Positions 28,576-40,708 of a stretch of 64,000 nt of DNA are shown in pieces. The stretch's first letter is position 1. The number at the start of each line of letters is the position of its first letter. The translations under genes were made by a program, and so were the position numbers. Origin of the DNA: Lysobacterales bacterium (GTDB lineage Bacteria; Pseudomonadota; Gammaproteobacteria; Xanthomonadales; Rhodanobacteraceae); the NCBI GenBank assembly GCA_002632325.1, contig NSJK01000007.1:62001-126000 (forward strand). The letters run 5' to 3'. The notes under the pieces were generated by a model. It saw nothing but the letters and a program-made list of their open reading frames with translations. It made no database searches and had not been told where the DNA came from.

Positions 28576-28742
28576 TAACAGGGTGCTGAAAAAGTCCATC
28601 CTGGACTTCTTCAGCTCGACGAGTCCGGTACATGCCCGGACTCGCCTCCGACGAATCAATCCCTTGCGTGATCGATTCGCGTGCAGTGCATCCCTGCACT
28701 GCGCTATCAGCTGCTGAAAAGGGTTTTTCTGCAGCCTGCTAA
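28576..28742. mobile_element. MITE-like structured element, about 167 bp
   Basis: The ends form imperfect inverted repeats. The left end is TAACAGGGTGCTGAAAAA; the right end, read on the other strand, is TTAGCAGGCTGCAGAAAAA. Inside are three hairpins. The first has arms GCTGAAAAAGTCCA and TGGACTTCTTCAGC with one mismatch (28585-28615). The second is GAGTCCGG/CCGGACTC (28621-28643). The third is GCAGTGCA/TGCACTGC (28683-28702). There is no coding frame. Size, terminal repeats and foldbacks fit a non-autonomous mobile or REP-like element inserted between divergent tldD and queD. Confidence 0.6.
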
Positions 28743-28751
28743 GCTCCTTCA

Positions 28752-29108
28752 ATGGAAATCTCCAAGACCTTCCGCATCGAGGCAGCGCATCGCCTGCCCA
28801 ACCTGCCGGCCGCGCACAAGTGCTCGCGGCTGCACGGCCATTCCTTCCAGATCCAGATCCATGTCGAAGGCCCGCTCGACCCGCAACTGGGCTGGGTGAT
28901 GGACTTTGCCGACCTCAAGGCCGCCTTCAAACCGCTGTTCGAGGTACTCGATCACCACTATCTCAACGACGTCCCCGGGCTGGAGAACCCGACCAGTGAA
29001 AATCTCGCCCGCTGGGTCTGGGACCGACTCAAGCCCGATCTGCCCCTGCTGTCGGCCGTGACCGTCCACGAAACCTGCACATCGACCAGCACCTGGCGCG
29101 GCGCCTGA
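28752..29108 (+). CDS. queD: 6-carboxytetrahydropterin synthase QueD
   Basis: This 118-residue enzyme of the PTPS family makes 6-carboxy-5,6,7,8-tetrahydropterin from dihydroneopterin triphosphate in the pathway to queuosine. The zinc ligands are His13 (EAAHRL), His28 and His30 (RLHGHS). The catalytic Cys24 is in HKCSRLHG. The substrate-binding VMDFADLK, the charge-relay DHHYLND and the C-terminal E-x-C (VTVHETCTS) are in place. The length is normal. It is divergent from tldD, and its 5' flank is the MITE-like element, whose right end lies 9 bp before the ATG and must provide or disturb its promoter. Confidence 0.93.
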   Translation: MEISKTFRIEAAHRLPNLPAAHKCSRLHGHSFQIQIHVEGPLDPQLGWVMDFADLKAAFKPLFEVLDHHYLNDVPGLENPTSENLARWVWDRLKPDLPLLSAVTVHETCTSTSTWRGA

Positions 29109-29228
29109 GGCCATCCCGCGGTTTTTCGTGCGCCGCCGCAGAACGCGGCTCTTGACGTAAATCCGTTGTTTACAAAGGCTTTGCTGAACGAAAAGCAAAG
29201 GCGCCCGGCTGTCACTGGCATATTCTTG

Positions 29229-29257
29229 TTGCATTGCACAACGTCCTTTGCTAGGAT
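29229..29257 (+). promoter_or_regulatory. Sigma-70 promoter of the phasin gene
   Basis: TTGCAT (29229-29234) and TAGGAT (29252-29257) are spaced by 17 bp and lie 33 bp ahead of the phasin start. The spacer overlaps an imperfect palindrome, TTGTTGCATTGCACAA, that could serve as an operator for a PhaR-type repressor. That last point is a guess from TGC/GCA spacing. Confidence 0.5.
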
Positions 29258-29290
29258 GCTCGCCACACACTCCCAACGAGGGTTCCGACC

Positions 29291-29686
29291 ATGTTCGAAC
29301 AGATCAACATCCAGCCGCTCGCCCTGAGCAAGAACTACACCGACGCGTTCGTGAAGGCCCAGGGTCTGGCCCTCGCCGGTTTCGAGCGCATCACCGAACT
29401 CAACCTCAAGACCTTCGAAGACCGCGTCAAGGCTTCGGTCGACTTCTGGTCGGCTGCTGCCGAAGTGCGCGACATCGAGGCCGCTCAGGCCTTCTGGCCG
29501 AAGAGCGCGAAGTTCGTCAAGGAAAGCGCCGAGAAGCTGTACGCCAACGGCCAGGAAGTCCTCGGCGTCTCGCTCAAGACCTCCGAAGCCATCGGCTCGC
29601 TGGCCAAGTCCTCGTTCGACGCGACGACTCAGCAGGTCAATGACACGCTGACCAAGACAGTCAAGGCCGGCAAGAAGGCCGCCTGA
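29291..29686 (+). CDS. Phasin family protein
   Basis: A 131-residue helical protein of the phasin family (TIGR01841-like), which coats polyhydroxyalkanoate granules or acts as a small stress/chaperone-like protein. Typical features are an N-terminal segment (MFEQINIQPLALSKNYTDAF), long amphipathic helices (about 20-110) without Cys, and a Lys/Ala-rich C-terminal tail (TVKAGKKAA). It has its own promoter (29229-29257) and a strong terminator (29746-29775), so it is a single-gene unit. No PHA synthase or depolymerase gene lies in the window. Confidence 0.88.
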   Translation: MFEQINIQPLALSKNYTDAFVKAQGLALAGFERITELNLKTFEDRVKASVDFWSAAAEVRDIEAAQAFWPKSAKFVKESAEKLYANGQEVLGVSLKTSEAIGSLAKSSFDATTQQVNDTLTKTVKAGKKAA

Positions 29687-29745
29687 TTCACCCGCTCCCC
29701 AGAGGGCGGCGCGCAGCGACCCTCCCCTCCGCATCACGCGCCGCC

Positions 29746-29775
29746 AAGGCCGGGCCAAAAGCCCGGCCTTTTTTT
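29746..29775 (+). terminator. Rho-independent terminator of the phasin gene
   Basis: AAGGCCGGGC - CAAAA - GCCCGGCCTT is a perfect 10-bp stem followed directly by five more T residues. It is the best terminator in the window and lies 60 bp past the phasin stop. Confidence 0.9.
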
Positions 29776-29936
29776 GCTTCGAATGCGCTGCCAAGGCACT
29801 GGAAGGTCCATGCGGTGCGGGCACTTTCCGGCACGTCTGATCGACGTCAAGGCGGGCGCCACGCGAAGACGTCACGATCGCCAGCCACGGACCGGAAAAG
29901 TGCCTGCCGAACACACGGTTTTTTCGCCTTGCGGCG

Positions 29937-29966
29937 TTGCGGCTGATGGCGCGGACTTGCTAGAAT
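29937..29966 (+). promoter_or_regulatory. Promoter of the atp operon
   Basis: TTGCGG (29937-29942) and TAGAAT (29961-29966) are separated by 18 bp, leaving a leader of about 65 nt before the GTG start of atpI. This is the only good promoter-like pair between the phasin terminator and atpI. Confidence 0.5.
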
Positions 29967-30036
29967 CGCAGACCTTTTTGGAGAACCCGAGCGCCTGGAA
30001 GCGCAAGCTCGCATTCTCCGACGGCGGGAGCTCCCA

Positions 30037-31282
<1,246 letters not shown>

Positions 31283-31356
31283 ATCAGGCGAGCTCGATCG
31301 CCGGCTCCTGCAACAAGCAACAACAAGATTTCATCCACCCCAACCCAAGCTACTGA

Positions 31357-31659
<303 letters not shown>

Positions 31660-31716
31660 TCATCGTTCGGCCGTGAACGGGCGACGCCGCGGCGTCGCCC
31701 CCGCAGGAGCTTTGCA

Positions 31717-32187
31717 ATGAATCCCAATCTCACCCTGGTGATCCAGGGCCTGGCGTTCTTCGCGGTGGTCTGGCTGGTGATGAAATTCGGTTGGCCGCAC
31801 ATCATCGCGGCAATCGAAGAGCGCCAGAACAAGATCGCCGAAGGTCTGTCTGCGGCCGAGAAGGCACGCAAGGACCTCGCCGATGCCGATGCGCGCGTCG
31901 CCGATGAAATCCGCAAGGCGCGCGTGGAAGCGGCCGCGATCATCGACAAGGCCAACCAGCAGGCGACGCAGATCGTCGACAAGGCACGCCAGGATGCGGT
32001 GGTCGAAGCGACCAAGCAGAAGGCGATCGCCGCGGCCGACATCGAAGCGCAGGCCCACAAGGCCCGCGAGGAACTGCGCGGCAAGGTGGTCGCACTCGCG
32101 ATGGCCGGTGCCGAGAAGATCCTCAAGCGCGAAATCGACGCCAATGCGCACAAGGCATTGATCGACCAGCTCGTGACCGAGATCTGA
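31717..32187 (+). CDS. atpF: F0F1 ATP synthase subunit b
   Basis: A 156-residue peripheral-stalk subunit. One N-terminal membrane helix (LVIQGLAFFAVVWLVMKFGW) is followed by a long Ala/Glu/Lys-rich coiled coil (about 35-150) that dimerises and binds delta. The length equals that of E. coli AtpF (156). AGGAGC precedes the ATG. Confidence 0.95.
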   Translation: MNPNLTLVIQGLAFFAVVWLVMKFGWPHIIAAIEERQNKIAEGLSAAEKARKDLADADARVADEIRKARVEAAAIIDKANQQATQIVDKARQDAVVEATKQKAIAAADIEAQAHKAREELRGKVVALAMAGAEKILKREIDANAHKALIDQLVTEI

Positions 32188-32188
32188 C

Positions 32189-32722
32189 ATGTCCAGCGCC
32201 CTCACCCTCGCCCGTCCGTACGCGCGCGCCGCGTTCGAGCTGGCACGTTCGCGCAGCGCCCTCGGCGAATGGGCCGGCAAACTCGCCTTCGCGGCGCAGG
32301 TTGCCGCCGACCCGCGCGTGGCCGTGCTGTTCGGCGATCCGCGCGTTGCACAGGCCGATCTGGCCGCACTGGTGACGCCCGCCGACGAGCCCGCCGATTC
32401 ACCGTTCTCGGTGTTCGTGCGCCTGCTCGCCGACAACCGTCGCCTGCCGGTGCTGCCCGAGATCGCCGCACTGTTCGAAGAGCTCAAGAACGAGGCCGAG
32501 CGCACGCTCAAGGTCAACGTGCGTGCGGCAACGCCGCTCGGCAGCGAGGAAGCGGCACGGCTCAAGGAGGCGCTCAAGCGCCGCTTTGGACGCGACATCC
32601 AGATCGAACAATCGATCGATCCGGAGATGCTCGGCGGCGCGGTGATCGATGCCGGCGACGTCGTCATCGATGGCTCGGTGCGCGGTCGTCTGGCACGACT
32701 GGGACAGGCTTTGGCGCAGTAA
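32189..32722 (+). CDS. atpH: F0F1 ATP synthase subunit delta
   Basis: A 177-residue stalk subunit (E. coli 177) linking subunit b to the alpha3beta3 head. It has the OSCP/delta pattern: [13 protein letters not shown] at the start, ENRR-like [14 protein letters not shown] in the middle and the C-terminal [25 protein letters not shown]. It starts one base after the atpF stop codon. Confidence 0.95.
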   Translation: MSSALTLARPYARAAFELARSRSALGEWAGKLAFAAQVAADPRVAVLFGDPRVAQADLAALVTPADEPADSPFSVFVRLLADNRRLPVLPEIAALFEELKNEAERTLKVNVRAATPLGSEEAARLKEALKRRFGRDIQIEQSIDPEMLGGAVIDAGDVVIDGSVRGRLARLGQALAQ

Positions 32723-32846
32723 TCAACGGACATCGTCATCGAACAACCGGAACCGCGCGCTGCGCCCGTCACCGGACTGTCAGACGACGATTCCCGCAAC
32801 CAGCAACCAGCACGTCGCAGGTGCGGCGCGCAGCGAGGAAAAACCC

Positions 32847-34394
32847 ATGGCAACCACGATCAATCCGTCCGAAATCAGCGAACTCATCAAGAGCCGCATC
32901 GAGAAGTTCAAGCTTTCCGCCGAAGCGCGCAACGAAGGCACGCTGACCAGCGTGTCCGACGGCATCGTGCGCATCCACGGCCTCAACGACGCGATGTCCG
33001 GCGAAATGATCGAACTGCCGGGCAACACCTTCGCGCTCGCCCTCAACCTCGAGCGTGACTCGGTCGGCGCGGTCGTGCTCGGTGACTACGAGCACCTGCG
33101 CGAAGGCGATACCGCCAAGACCACCGGCCGCATTCTCGAAGTGCCGGTCGGCCGCGAACTGCTCGGCCGCGTGGTCGATGCGCTCGGCGCCCCGATCGAC
33201 GGCAAGGGCCCGCTCAACGCGACGCACAGCTCGCCGGTGGAAAAAGTCGCGCCGGGCGTGATCTGGCGCAAGTCGGTCGATCAGCCGGTGCAAACCGGCT
33301 ACAAGTCGGTCGACTCGATGATCCCGATCGGCCGCGGCCAGCGCGAACTCATCATCGGCGACCGTCAGACCGGCAAGACCGCGCTCGCCGTCGACACGAT
33401 CATCAACCAGAAGGGTTCGGGCATCAAATGCATCTACGTCGCAATCGGCCAGAAGCAGAGCTCGATCGCCAACGTGGTACGCAAGCTCGAAGAGAATGAC
33501 GCGCTCGCCCACACCATCATCGTCGCCGCCTCGGCTTCCGAATCGGCGGCCATGCAGTACATCGCCGCCTACTCGGGTTGTGCGATGGGCGAGTACTTCC
33601 GCGACAACGGCGAAGATGCGCTGATCATCTACGACGACCTCACCAAGCAGGCCTGGGCCTATCGCCAGATCTCGCTGCTGCTCAAGCGTCCGCCGGGCCG
33701 CGAGGCGTATCCGGGCGACGTGTTCTATCTGCACAGCCGCCTGCTCGAGCGCGCCGCGCGCGTCAACGAGGCCTATGTCGAGAAGCACACCAAGGGCGCG
33801 ATCAAGGGCAAGACCGGCTCGCTCACCGCGCTGCCGATCATCGAGACCCAGGCCGGTGACGTCTCGGCCTTCGTGCCGACCAACGTGATCTCGATCACCG
33901 ACGGCCAGATCTTCCTCGAGACCGACCTGTTCAACGCCGGCATCCGCCCTGCGGTCAACGCTGGCATCTCGGTGTCGCGCGTGGGTGGCGCGGCGCAGAC
34001 CAAGATCGTCAAGAAGCTCTCGGGCGGCGTGAAGCTCTCGCTCGCGCAGTTCCGTGAACTGGCCGCATTCGCGCAGTTCGCTTCCGATCTCGACGCGGCC
34101 ACCCGCGCCCAGCTCGAACGCGGCCAGCGCGTCACCGAGCTGATGAAGCAGAAGCAGTACGCGCCGCTGTCGATCGCCGAACTGGCGCTGTCGGTGTACG
34201 CGGCCGAGAAGGGCTTCCTCGACGATCTGCCGCTCAACAAGGTACTGCCGTTCGAAGCCGCGCTGCATGCGCACTTCCACAGCAACTACGGCGACCTGAT
34301 GAAGAACATCGTCGCCACCGGCGACTGGAACAACGACATCGAGGCCAGCTTCAAGAAGGGCCTGGAAGAATTCAAGAAGACGGGATCCTGGTAA
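32847..34394 (+). CDS. atpA: F0F1 ATP synthase subunit alpha
   Basis: This 515-residue alpha subunit carries the non-catalytic nucleotide sites. The P-loop is GDRQTGKTA (about 172-180), and the arginine-finger region lies in [13 protein letters not shown]. Length and motifs match the E. coli protein (513). The ATG at 32847 follows GAGGAAAAACCC. The gap before it (124 bp) holds no gene. Confidence 0.97.
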   Translation: MATTINPSEISELIKSRIEKFKLSAEARNEGTLTSVSDGIVRIHGLNDAMSGEMIELPGNTFALALNLERDSVGAVVLGDYEHLREGDTAKTTGRILEVPVGRELLGRVVDALGAPIDGKGPLNATHSSPVEKVAPGVIWRKSVDQPVQTGYKSVDSMIPIGRGQRELIIGDRQTGKTALAVDTIINQKGSGIKCIYVAIGQKQSSIANVVRKLEENDALAHTIIVAASASESAAMQYIAAYSGCAMGEYFRDNGEDALIIYDDLTKQAWAYRQISLLLKRPPGREAYPGDVFYLHSRLLERAARVNEAYVEKHTKGAIKGKTGSLTALPIIETQAGDVSAFVPTNVISITDGQIFLETDLFNAGIRPAVNAGISVSRVGGAAQTKIVKKLSGGVKLSLAQFRELAAFAQFASDLDAATRAQLERGQRVTELMKQKQYAPLSIAELALSVYAAEKGFLDDLPLNKVLPFEAALHAHFHSNYGDLMKNIVATGDWNNDIEASFKKGLEEFKKTGSW

Positions 34395-34399
34395 GGCAA

Positions 34400-34455
34400 C
34401 GGGAATCGAGAGACGGAAATCGGGAGTCGCACGAGCGACAGCAACGATTCCCGAT
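34400..34455. repeat. GGGAATCG foldback between atpA and atpG
   Basis: GGGAATCG (34401-34408) and CGATTCCC (34445-34452) are complementary arms 36 nt apart, with a further CGATTCG directly after the second. The motif matches the hairpin at 25429-25455 and the pair after atpD. It lies wholly in the 92-bp atpA-atpG gap. Confidence 0.65.
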
Positions 34456-34486
34456 TCGCCCTTCCCGCGACTGAAGCGAGCACACA

Positions 34487-35350
34487 ATGGCCGGCGCAAG
34501 AGAAATCCGCACCAAGATCAAGAGCGTCAACAACACGCGCAAAGTCACGCGCGCGCTGGAAATGGTCTCGGCATCGAAAATCCGCAAGGCGCAGGACCTC
34601 ATGCGCGCCTCGCGTCCGTACTCGCGCGCGATGCGCCAGGTGATCGGCCACCTCGCCCATGCCAATGTCGAGTACAAGCATCCGTTCCTGGTCGAGCGCG
34701 AAACGATCAAGCGCGTCGGCTACGTCATCATTTCAACCGATCGCGGCCTGTGTGGTGGCCTCAACACCAACCTGTTCCGCAAGGCGATCAGTGACATCCG
34801 CACCTGGCAGGACAAGGGCGTGGAAGTCGATCTCGTCTGCATCGGCCAGAAGGCGGTGCAGTTGTTCCGCCGCCTCAAGGTCAACATGGTCGGCAGCGTG
34901 ACGCATCTGGGCGAGCGCCCGCAGATCGCCCAGTTGATCGGCGTGATCAAGGTCATGCTCGATGCCTACAGCGGCGGCCAGATCGACCGTCTGCAACTGG
35001 TCTACAACGACTTCGTCAACACCATGACGCAGCGCTCGACCATCGATCAGTTGCTGCCGCTGCCGCCGTCCTCGGATCTGGCCGGCACCCACGCCTGGGA
35101 TTACCTGTACGAACCCGATCCCGAGACCGTGCTCGAACACGTGCTCACGCGCTACATCGAGTCGCTGGTGTATCAGGCCGTGCTGGAAAACCTTGCCAGC
35201 GAGCATGCCGCGCGCATGGTCGCGATGAAGGCCGCCTCGGACAACGCGACCAAGGCGATCGGTTCGCTGACCCTGGTCTACAACAAGGCGCGTCAGGCGG
35301 CGATCACCCAGGAAATCTCGGAAATCGTCGGCGGCGCAGCGGCGGTGTGA
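34487..35350 (+). CDS. atpG: F0F1 ATP synthase subunit gamma
   Basis: A 287-residue central-stalk subunit (E. coli 287). The N-terminal coiled-coil start is [20 protein letters not shown], the Rossmann-like part contains [11 protein letters not shown], and the C-terminal helix ends [20 protein letters not shown]. It is followed by an unusual 184-bp gap with tandem structured repeats before atpD. Confidence 0.96.
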   Translation: MAGAREIRTKIKSVNNTRKVTRALEMVSASKIRKAQDLMRASRPYSRAMRQVIGHLAHANVEYKHPFLVERETIKRVGYVIISTDRGLCGGLNTNLFRKAISDIRTWQDKGVEVDLVCIGQKAVQLFRRLKVNMVGSVTHLGERPQIAQLIGVIKVMLDAYSGGQIDRLQLVYNDFVNTMTQRSTIDQLLPLPPSSDLAGTHAWDYLYEPDPETVLEHVLTRYIESLVYQAVLENLASEHAARMVAMKAASDNATKAIGSLTLVYNKARQAAITQEISEIVGGAAAV

Positions 35351-35352
35351 AT

Positions 35353-35467
35353 GCGATCGTCCGTGATCGCGAAGATCATAAAGCGGCCATCCGTGGCCGC
35401 ACTTGGAATAACCAGTGCGATCGTCCTTGATCGCGAAGATCAAAAAACGGCCATCCGTGGCCGCACT
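35353..35467. repeat. Tandem 64-bp repeat with paired hairpins, atpG-atpD gap
   Basis: Unit 1 starts at 35353 and unit 2 at 35417. About 51 of the 64 bp are conserved with few changes. Each unit carries two consecutive inverted repeats of identical layout: GCGATCG-TCCG-TGATCGC (loop altered to TCCT in unit 2) and GCGGCCA-TCCG-TGGCCGC (first arm base A in unit 2). The arms differ between the two hairpins while the TCCG loop is kept. In mRNA this gives four stem-loops between the gamma and beta cistrons. Confidence 0.8.
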
Positions 35468-35477
35468 TTCAAATTAA

Positions 35478-36965
<1,488 letters not shown>

Positions 36966-36988
36966 TTCGAGCCGGGAACAGAGAGCCT

Positions 36989-37080
36989 GGAATCGGGAAT
37001 CGACGAGAGCAAAGCCTCGCGAAACCCGATTCCCGCCTCGCAAATCCCGATATTCGACTTCCGATCCCCGATTCCCGATC
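36989..37080. repeat. GGGAATCG foldbacks between atpD and atpC
   Basis: GGAATCGGGAATCG (36989-37002) faces CGATTCCC (37027-37034) and again CGATCCCCGATTCCCGATC (37062-37080). This is the third locus with the same arm sequence as 25429-25455 and 34400-34455. The elements fill most of the 125-bp gap. Confidence 0.7.
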
Positions 37081-37090
37081 AGAGACAGCC

Positions 37091-37513
37091 ATGAGCACCA
37101 TCCGTTGCGACATCGTCAGTGCCGAGCAGGAAATCTTCTACGGCAGCGCGCAAATGGTCATCGCCAGCGGTGAAGCCGGCGAGCTCGGCATCGCGCCGCG
37201 CCACGCGCCGCTGATCACGCGCCTCAAGCCCGGTCAGGTGCGCCTGCTGCTCGAGAATGGCGAGGAACAGTTCTTCTACGTGTCCGGCGGCATCCTCGAA
37301 GTGCAGCCGAGCGTGGTGACGATCCTTGCCGACACCGCGATCCGCGCCAAGGATCTCGACGAGTCGGCCGCGCTCAAGGCCAAGGACGAAGCCGAGCGTG
37401 CACTCGCCAATCGCGCCGATGCGATGGAAATCGCCCAGGCGCAGGCCCAGCTCGCGCAAGCCGTCGCACAGTTGCAGGCACTGGAAAAACTGCGCCGCTC
37501 GCTCAAGCATTGA
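37091..37513 (+). CDS. atpC: F0F1 ATP synthase subunit epsilon
   Basis: A 140-residue subunit (E. coli 139) that couples the rotor to the head and inhibits ATP hydrolysis. The N-terminal beta sandwich ([39 protein letters not shown]) and C-terminal helix pair (about 95-140) are intact. It is the last gene of the operon and is followed 22 bp later by a terminator. Confidence 0.96.
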   Translation: MSTIRCDIVSAEQEIFYGSAQMVIASGEAGELGIAPRHAPLITRLKPGQVRLLLENGEEQFFYVSGGILEVQPSVVTILADTAIRAKDLDESAALKAKDEAERALANRADAMEIAQAQAQLAQAVAQLQALEKLRRSLKH

Positions 37514-37535
37514 GCGCGGTCATCGTTTCAGCATC

Positions 37536-37559
37536 AACGCCGGCGCAAGCCGGCGTTTT
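37536..37559 (+). terminator. Terminator of the atp operon
   Basis: AACGCCGGC - GCAA - GCCGGCGTT is a perfect 9-bp stem with a GNRA-type loop, followed by two more T residues. It stands 22 bp after the atpC stop. Confidence 0.8.
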
Positions 37560-37611
37560 CGTTTGCGGCATCCTCTACTCCGCGCGCGGCGCACCGTGGT
37601 CTACTGTGGCG

Positions 37612-38931
37612 ATGAACCTGCCTGCCCCGACGCAACGCTGGCCCGCCTTGTTGCTGATCCTGCTGGCGCTGCAGGCCCCCCTGATCCTCAATCCCGGCTG
37701 GTTCAGTCACGACGAACTGCAATGGGCCGCGCGTGCCGCAGTGACGCATTTCGGCGATCTGCCCTGGCTCGGTTGGACCGACGTTCACGCGTTCCAGTTC
37801 CGCCCGCTCACCTTCAACCTCTGGCTGGCGATCTCGTGGTTGTGCTTCGACCGGCCCTGGCAGATGCACGCGCTGTTCGTCCTGCTCGGAAGCCTCAACG
37901 CCCTGCTGCTCGCGAGTGTCTTGCGCGCCGCTCAGATTCCTGCGCACACCGCCAGCGCAGGCGCGATCGTGTTCTGCCTGTCGCCCAGCGTCGTCTACGT
38001 GCATGCCTGGGTTGGAACGCTCGCCGACTTGCTCGTGATGCTTGCGGGTCTCGCCGCGCTGCGACTGCTGCAAGCCAGTGCAAAGGCATCGCGTGGACGC
38101 CTGCTTGCCATCGCGATCGCCCTGCCCGCGCTGATCGTCGCCGCGCTGCTGTGCAAGGAATCGGCCGTGGTCCTGCCCGTGCTTCTGCTTGCCGCGCTGT
38201 ATCGTCATCCACATCCGCGGCGTGCGTGGGCTCTGATCGGCCTCGCTGCGCTGCCGGTGCTGGTCTATCTCACGCTGCGCCTCGGCATCCTGCTGGATCC
38301 CGCGCGCGCGCACTCGGGCTATGCCTGGAGCTTGCGCAACCCGCCCGCGCGCCTGACCGAGTACCTGTTGTATCCGTTTCTGCCGATCCTTGAACCCAGT
38401 GCAACGCTCGGCAAGCCACTGCCATGGCTGCTGCTCGCAGCGACCTGCCTTGCCCTCGTGCTTGGCGCACTTGCACAACGCGGCTGGCGCTGGCCGTTCA
38501 TCTGGCTCGGTGCGATCGCGGTCTTGTTCGCGCCCGTGCTGATTCTTGCCACCAGCTATGCCCAGTACGCCTATCTCGCCAGTGCCGCGGCAGTCGGCAT
38601 CGCCGCGGCCGCCTGGCCCGGGCTGTCGCGCAAGACGCGCATCGTGCTCGGTGGCGTCATCGCAATCGTCATCGCGCACGGGGTTCTGGTGATGGCGGCG
38701 ATGGTTCGCGTGGGCATGATCGAGCGCAATTTCAGCGCCGACCTGCACGCCCTGCTCGCAAGCGACCCACCATTACTCGTCATCGCCGCCGCGAACGACG
38801 CCAAACCCTGGATCCTGCAGCGCCTGTTGCACGATGTTCCGCAGTACCGCCCCGCGCGTCTTGTCCAATCTGGCGAGAGACCCGACTTCTTCATGCAAGC
38901 CGACGGGCATCTGGTGCCGGCAATGCCTTGA
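37612..38931 (+). CDS. GT-C-type glycosyltransferase-like membrane protein
   Basis: A 439-residue protein with about ten or eleven membrane helices. The first loop after helix 1 has an acidic pair in WFSHDELQWAARA, the position of the catalytic acidic residues in GT-C glycosyltransferases (ArnT/PMT/GT39 type). A short soluble C-terminal domain (LLASDPPLLVIAAAND) closes it. I chose the ATG at 37612 since helix 1 begins soon after; a longer in-frame start lies in the terminator. A role in glycan or lipid glycosylation is inferred; family assignment is tentative. Confidence 0.6.
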   Translation: MNLPAPTQRWPALLLILLALQAPLILNPGWFSHDELQWAARAAVTHFGDLPWLGWTDVHAFQFRPLTFNLWLAISWLCFDRPWQMHALFVLLGSLNALLLASVLRAAQIPAHTASAGAIVFCLSPSVVYVHAWVGTLADLLVMLAGLAALRLLQASAKASRGRLLAIAIALPALIVAALLCKESAVVLPVLLLAALYRHPHPRRAWALIGLAALPVLVYLTLRLGILLDPARAHSGYAWSLRNPPARLTEYLLYPFLPILEPSATLGKPLPWLLLAATCLALVLGALAQRGWRWPFIWLGAIAVLFAPVLILATSYAQYAYLASAAAVGIAAAAWPGLSRKTRIVLGGVIAIVIAHGVLVMAAMVRVGMIERNFSADLHALLASDPPLLVIAAANDAKPWILQRLLHDVPQYRPARLVQSGERPDFFMQADGHLVPAMP

Positions 38932-39008
38932 CGTGCACGACTGGATCCCTGCGCATCGACCACGCCAAGGCGTCGACCAACCATCGTTTGCGCGCGCCTC
39001 GGGACAGT

Positions 39009-40595
39009 TCAACCTCTCGCCGGCCGCGCGAGCGCGCTCCGCAGTGGATCAAGCAGCGCGCCGTAGCGATTCGTGCGTGCCGTGTCTCGACGCAGCGGTT
39101 CGCGCACCTGCGCCGCGCTCGCGGTGCGTACGCTGCGTTCGGCCTCATGCGGCGCGAGGCAGGCCGCATCGAACGGAAGGCCGCAGAACTCGAGCAGTTC
39201 GCGCGTGCGCTGCGCGGGATCGGCGAGCAGATCCTCGTAGACCTGTTGGTGGATGCGTCCGTGCAGACCTTGCTGCCAATGCCGCATGGTCGCATCGCAA
39301 CGCCGCCAATACGCGGCAAGATCATCGAAATCGTAGCTGTAGTTGTGTGCGGCCCAGAAGATCTGGCGAAAGCACGACCAGCAGGTTTCGACAGGGTCGC
39401 GGCGGCAATGCACGATGCGCGCACCGGGCAGCATGCGCGCAATCGCCGCGCTGTAGACCCAGTTGCCGGGCATCTTGTCGGTGAAGCGCGGGCGCTGCGC
39501 GCGCCAGCGTGCGGTGCGCTGCAAATACTCCGCGCCGAGCCGGCGCCAGTCCGCTTCGTTCGCCCGCGCAACCCATTGCGGGAAGGGCATGCCGCGGCGC
39601 TGCGACTCGACGCCGAGCACCGCGCCCAGATCGCCCAGTTCGCTCGCGCCTTCGACTTGCGGATGCGCGGCAAGGATCTGCTCGGTGAGCGTGGATGCCG
39701 AACGCGGCATGCCGACGATGAAGATCACCTCGCGTCCGAAGTCATCGTCACTCGCAACAGGAACGGCATCGAACGCCGCGATGACTCTCACGATCCAGTC
39801 ATCGAACGCGGCGGCCTGCCACGGAAATAGTGGCCGAGCCAGCGCGTTGGCGGCGCAACAGGCGTTGAACGCCTCGGCATCACGACCGACGTCATCCAGC
39901 GCCTTGGCCAGCGCAAAACGCGCACCCAGTTGCTCCTCGATGCGCAGATCGCGGCGCTCGACCAGGGTTTGCAATGCAAGCAGATCGTCGTCCGCGAGAC
40001 GCACCGCCTTGAGATTGGCCAGACCCCACCACGCCAGCCCCGAGCGCGGCTCGCGTTGCAGCAGCTTTCGATATTCATCCGCCGACGCCGCAGTCTTGCC
40101 GTGCATCATCAACGCTTCGGCGAGTGCGAAGCGCGCCGAGTCGAGCGCGGGATCGAGTTCGAGCGCGTGCCGCAGCGGCACCAGCGCGGCCTCGACCTCG
40201 CCGCGCAGGACATGGCATTTGCCGAGGTTGAACCACGCGGCGGCGAAATCCGGCGCGAGCGAACAGGCACGTTGCAATTCCGCAAGTGCGGCCGAGTGTT
40301 CTCCGCATTCACCCAGCAGACTGCCCAGCGCGTTGGCGATCAAGGCATCGCGTGGCGCAAGCGCAGCGGCCTCACGCAAGCGCGCCAATGCCTGCTGGTA
40401 CTGCCCCAGCCCTTGCATGGCCAGTGCATGGCCGAAGTGCAGGCCCGCGTCACGCGGCGCATGTTGCAGTGCCGCGGCAAAACAAGCCTGCGCCTGGACG
40501 AAATCGCCGGCATCAAGGCAGGCATGGCCACGCGCGATCGTCTGCGCGAGGGGATCGAACGGTCGCTTGGAACCGATGGGCGGTTGCTGATTCAT
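39009..40595 (-). CDS. TPR protein with C-terminal sulfotransferase domain
   Basis: This 528-residue protein has about five to seven TPR units in its first half (for example ACLDAGDFVQAQACFAAALQ and NLGKCHVLRGEVEAALVPLR). A sulfotransferase domain follows from about 280. The PAPS 5'-phosphosulfate loop is FIVGMPRSASTLTEQIL. The 3'-phosphate strand is IVHCRRDPVETCWSCF. The TPR plus sulfotransferase architecture is common in Xanthomonadales. The acceptor is unknown and could be a protein, since tyrosylprotein-sulfotransferase-like domains look alike. I chose the ATG at 40595. It is divergent from glmU. Confidence 0.82.
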   Translation of the reverse strand: MNQQPPIGSKRPFDPLAQTIARGHACLDAGDFVQAQACFAAALQHAPRDAGLHFGHALAMQGLGQYQQALARLREAAALAPRDALIANALGSLLGECGEHSAALAELQRACSLAPDFAAAWFNLGKCHVLRGEVEAALVPLRHALELDPALDSARFALAEALMMHGKTAASADEYRKLLQREPRSGLAWWGLANLKAVRLADDDLLALQTLVERRDLRIEEQLGARFALAKALDDVGRDAEAFNACCAANALARPLFPWQAAAFDDWIVRVIAAFDAVPVASDDDFGREVIFIVGMPRSASTLTEQILAAHPQVEGASELGDLGAVLGVESQRRGMPFPQWVARANEADWRRLGAEYLQRTARWRAQRPRFTDKMPGNWVYSAAIARMLPGARIVHCRRDPVETCWSCFRQIFWAAHNYSYDFDDLAAYWRRCDATMRHWQQGLHGRIHQQVYEDLLADPAQRTRELLEFCGLPFDAACLAPHEAERSVRTASAAQVREPLRRDTARTNRYGALLDPLRSALARPARG

Positions 40596-40670
40596 GCAGG
40601 GCGAGGTTTCGGTGGCGACGTGCCTGAGCGTGAACGCGCAACAGTACGCCAAAGCGGGCTGCTGCGCGTC

Positions 40671-40676
40671 TAGAAT
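40671..40676 (+). promoter_or_regulatory. -10 box of glmU
   Basis: TAGAAT lies 33 bp before the GTG start of glmU. The -35 region has no good match, so only the -10 element is called. Transcription from it would give a leader of about 26 nt containing the GGAG ribosome binding site. Confidence 0.35.
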
Positions 40677-40708
40677 GTGGCGACCACCACGTGCCCCTGG
40701 AGACTCCC

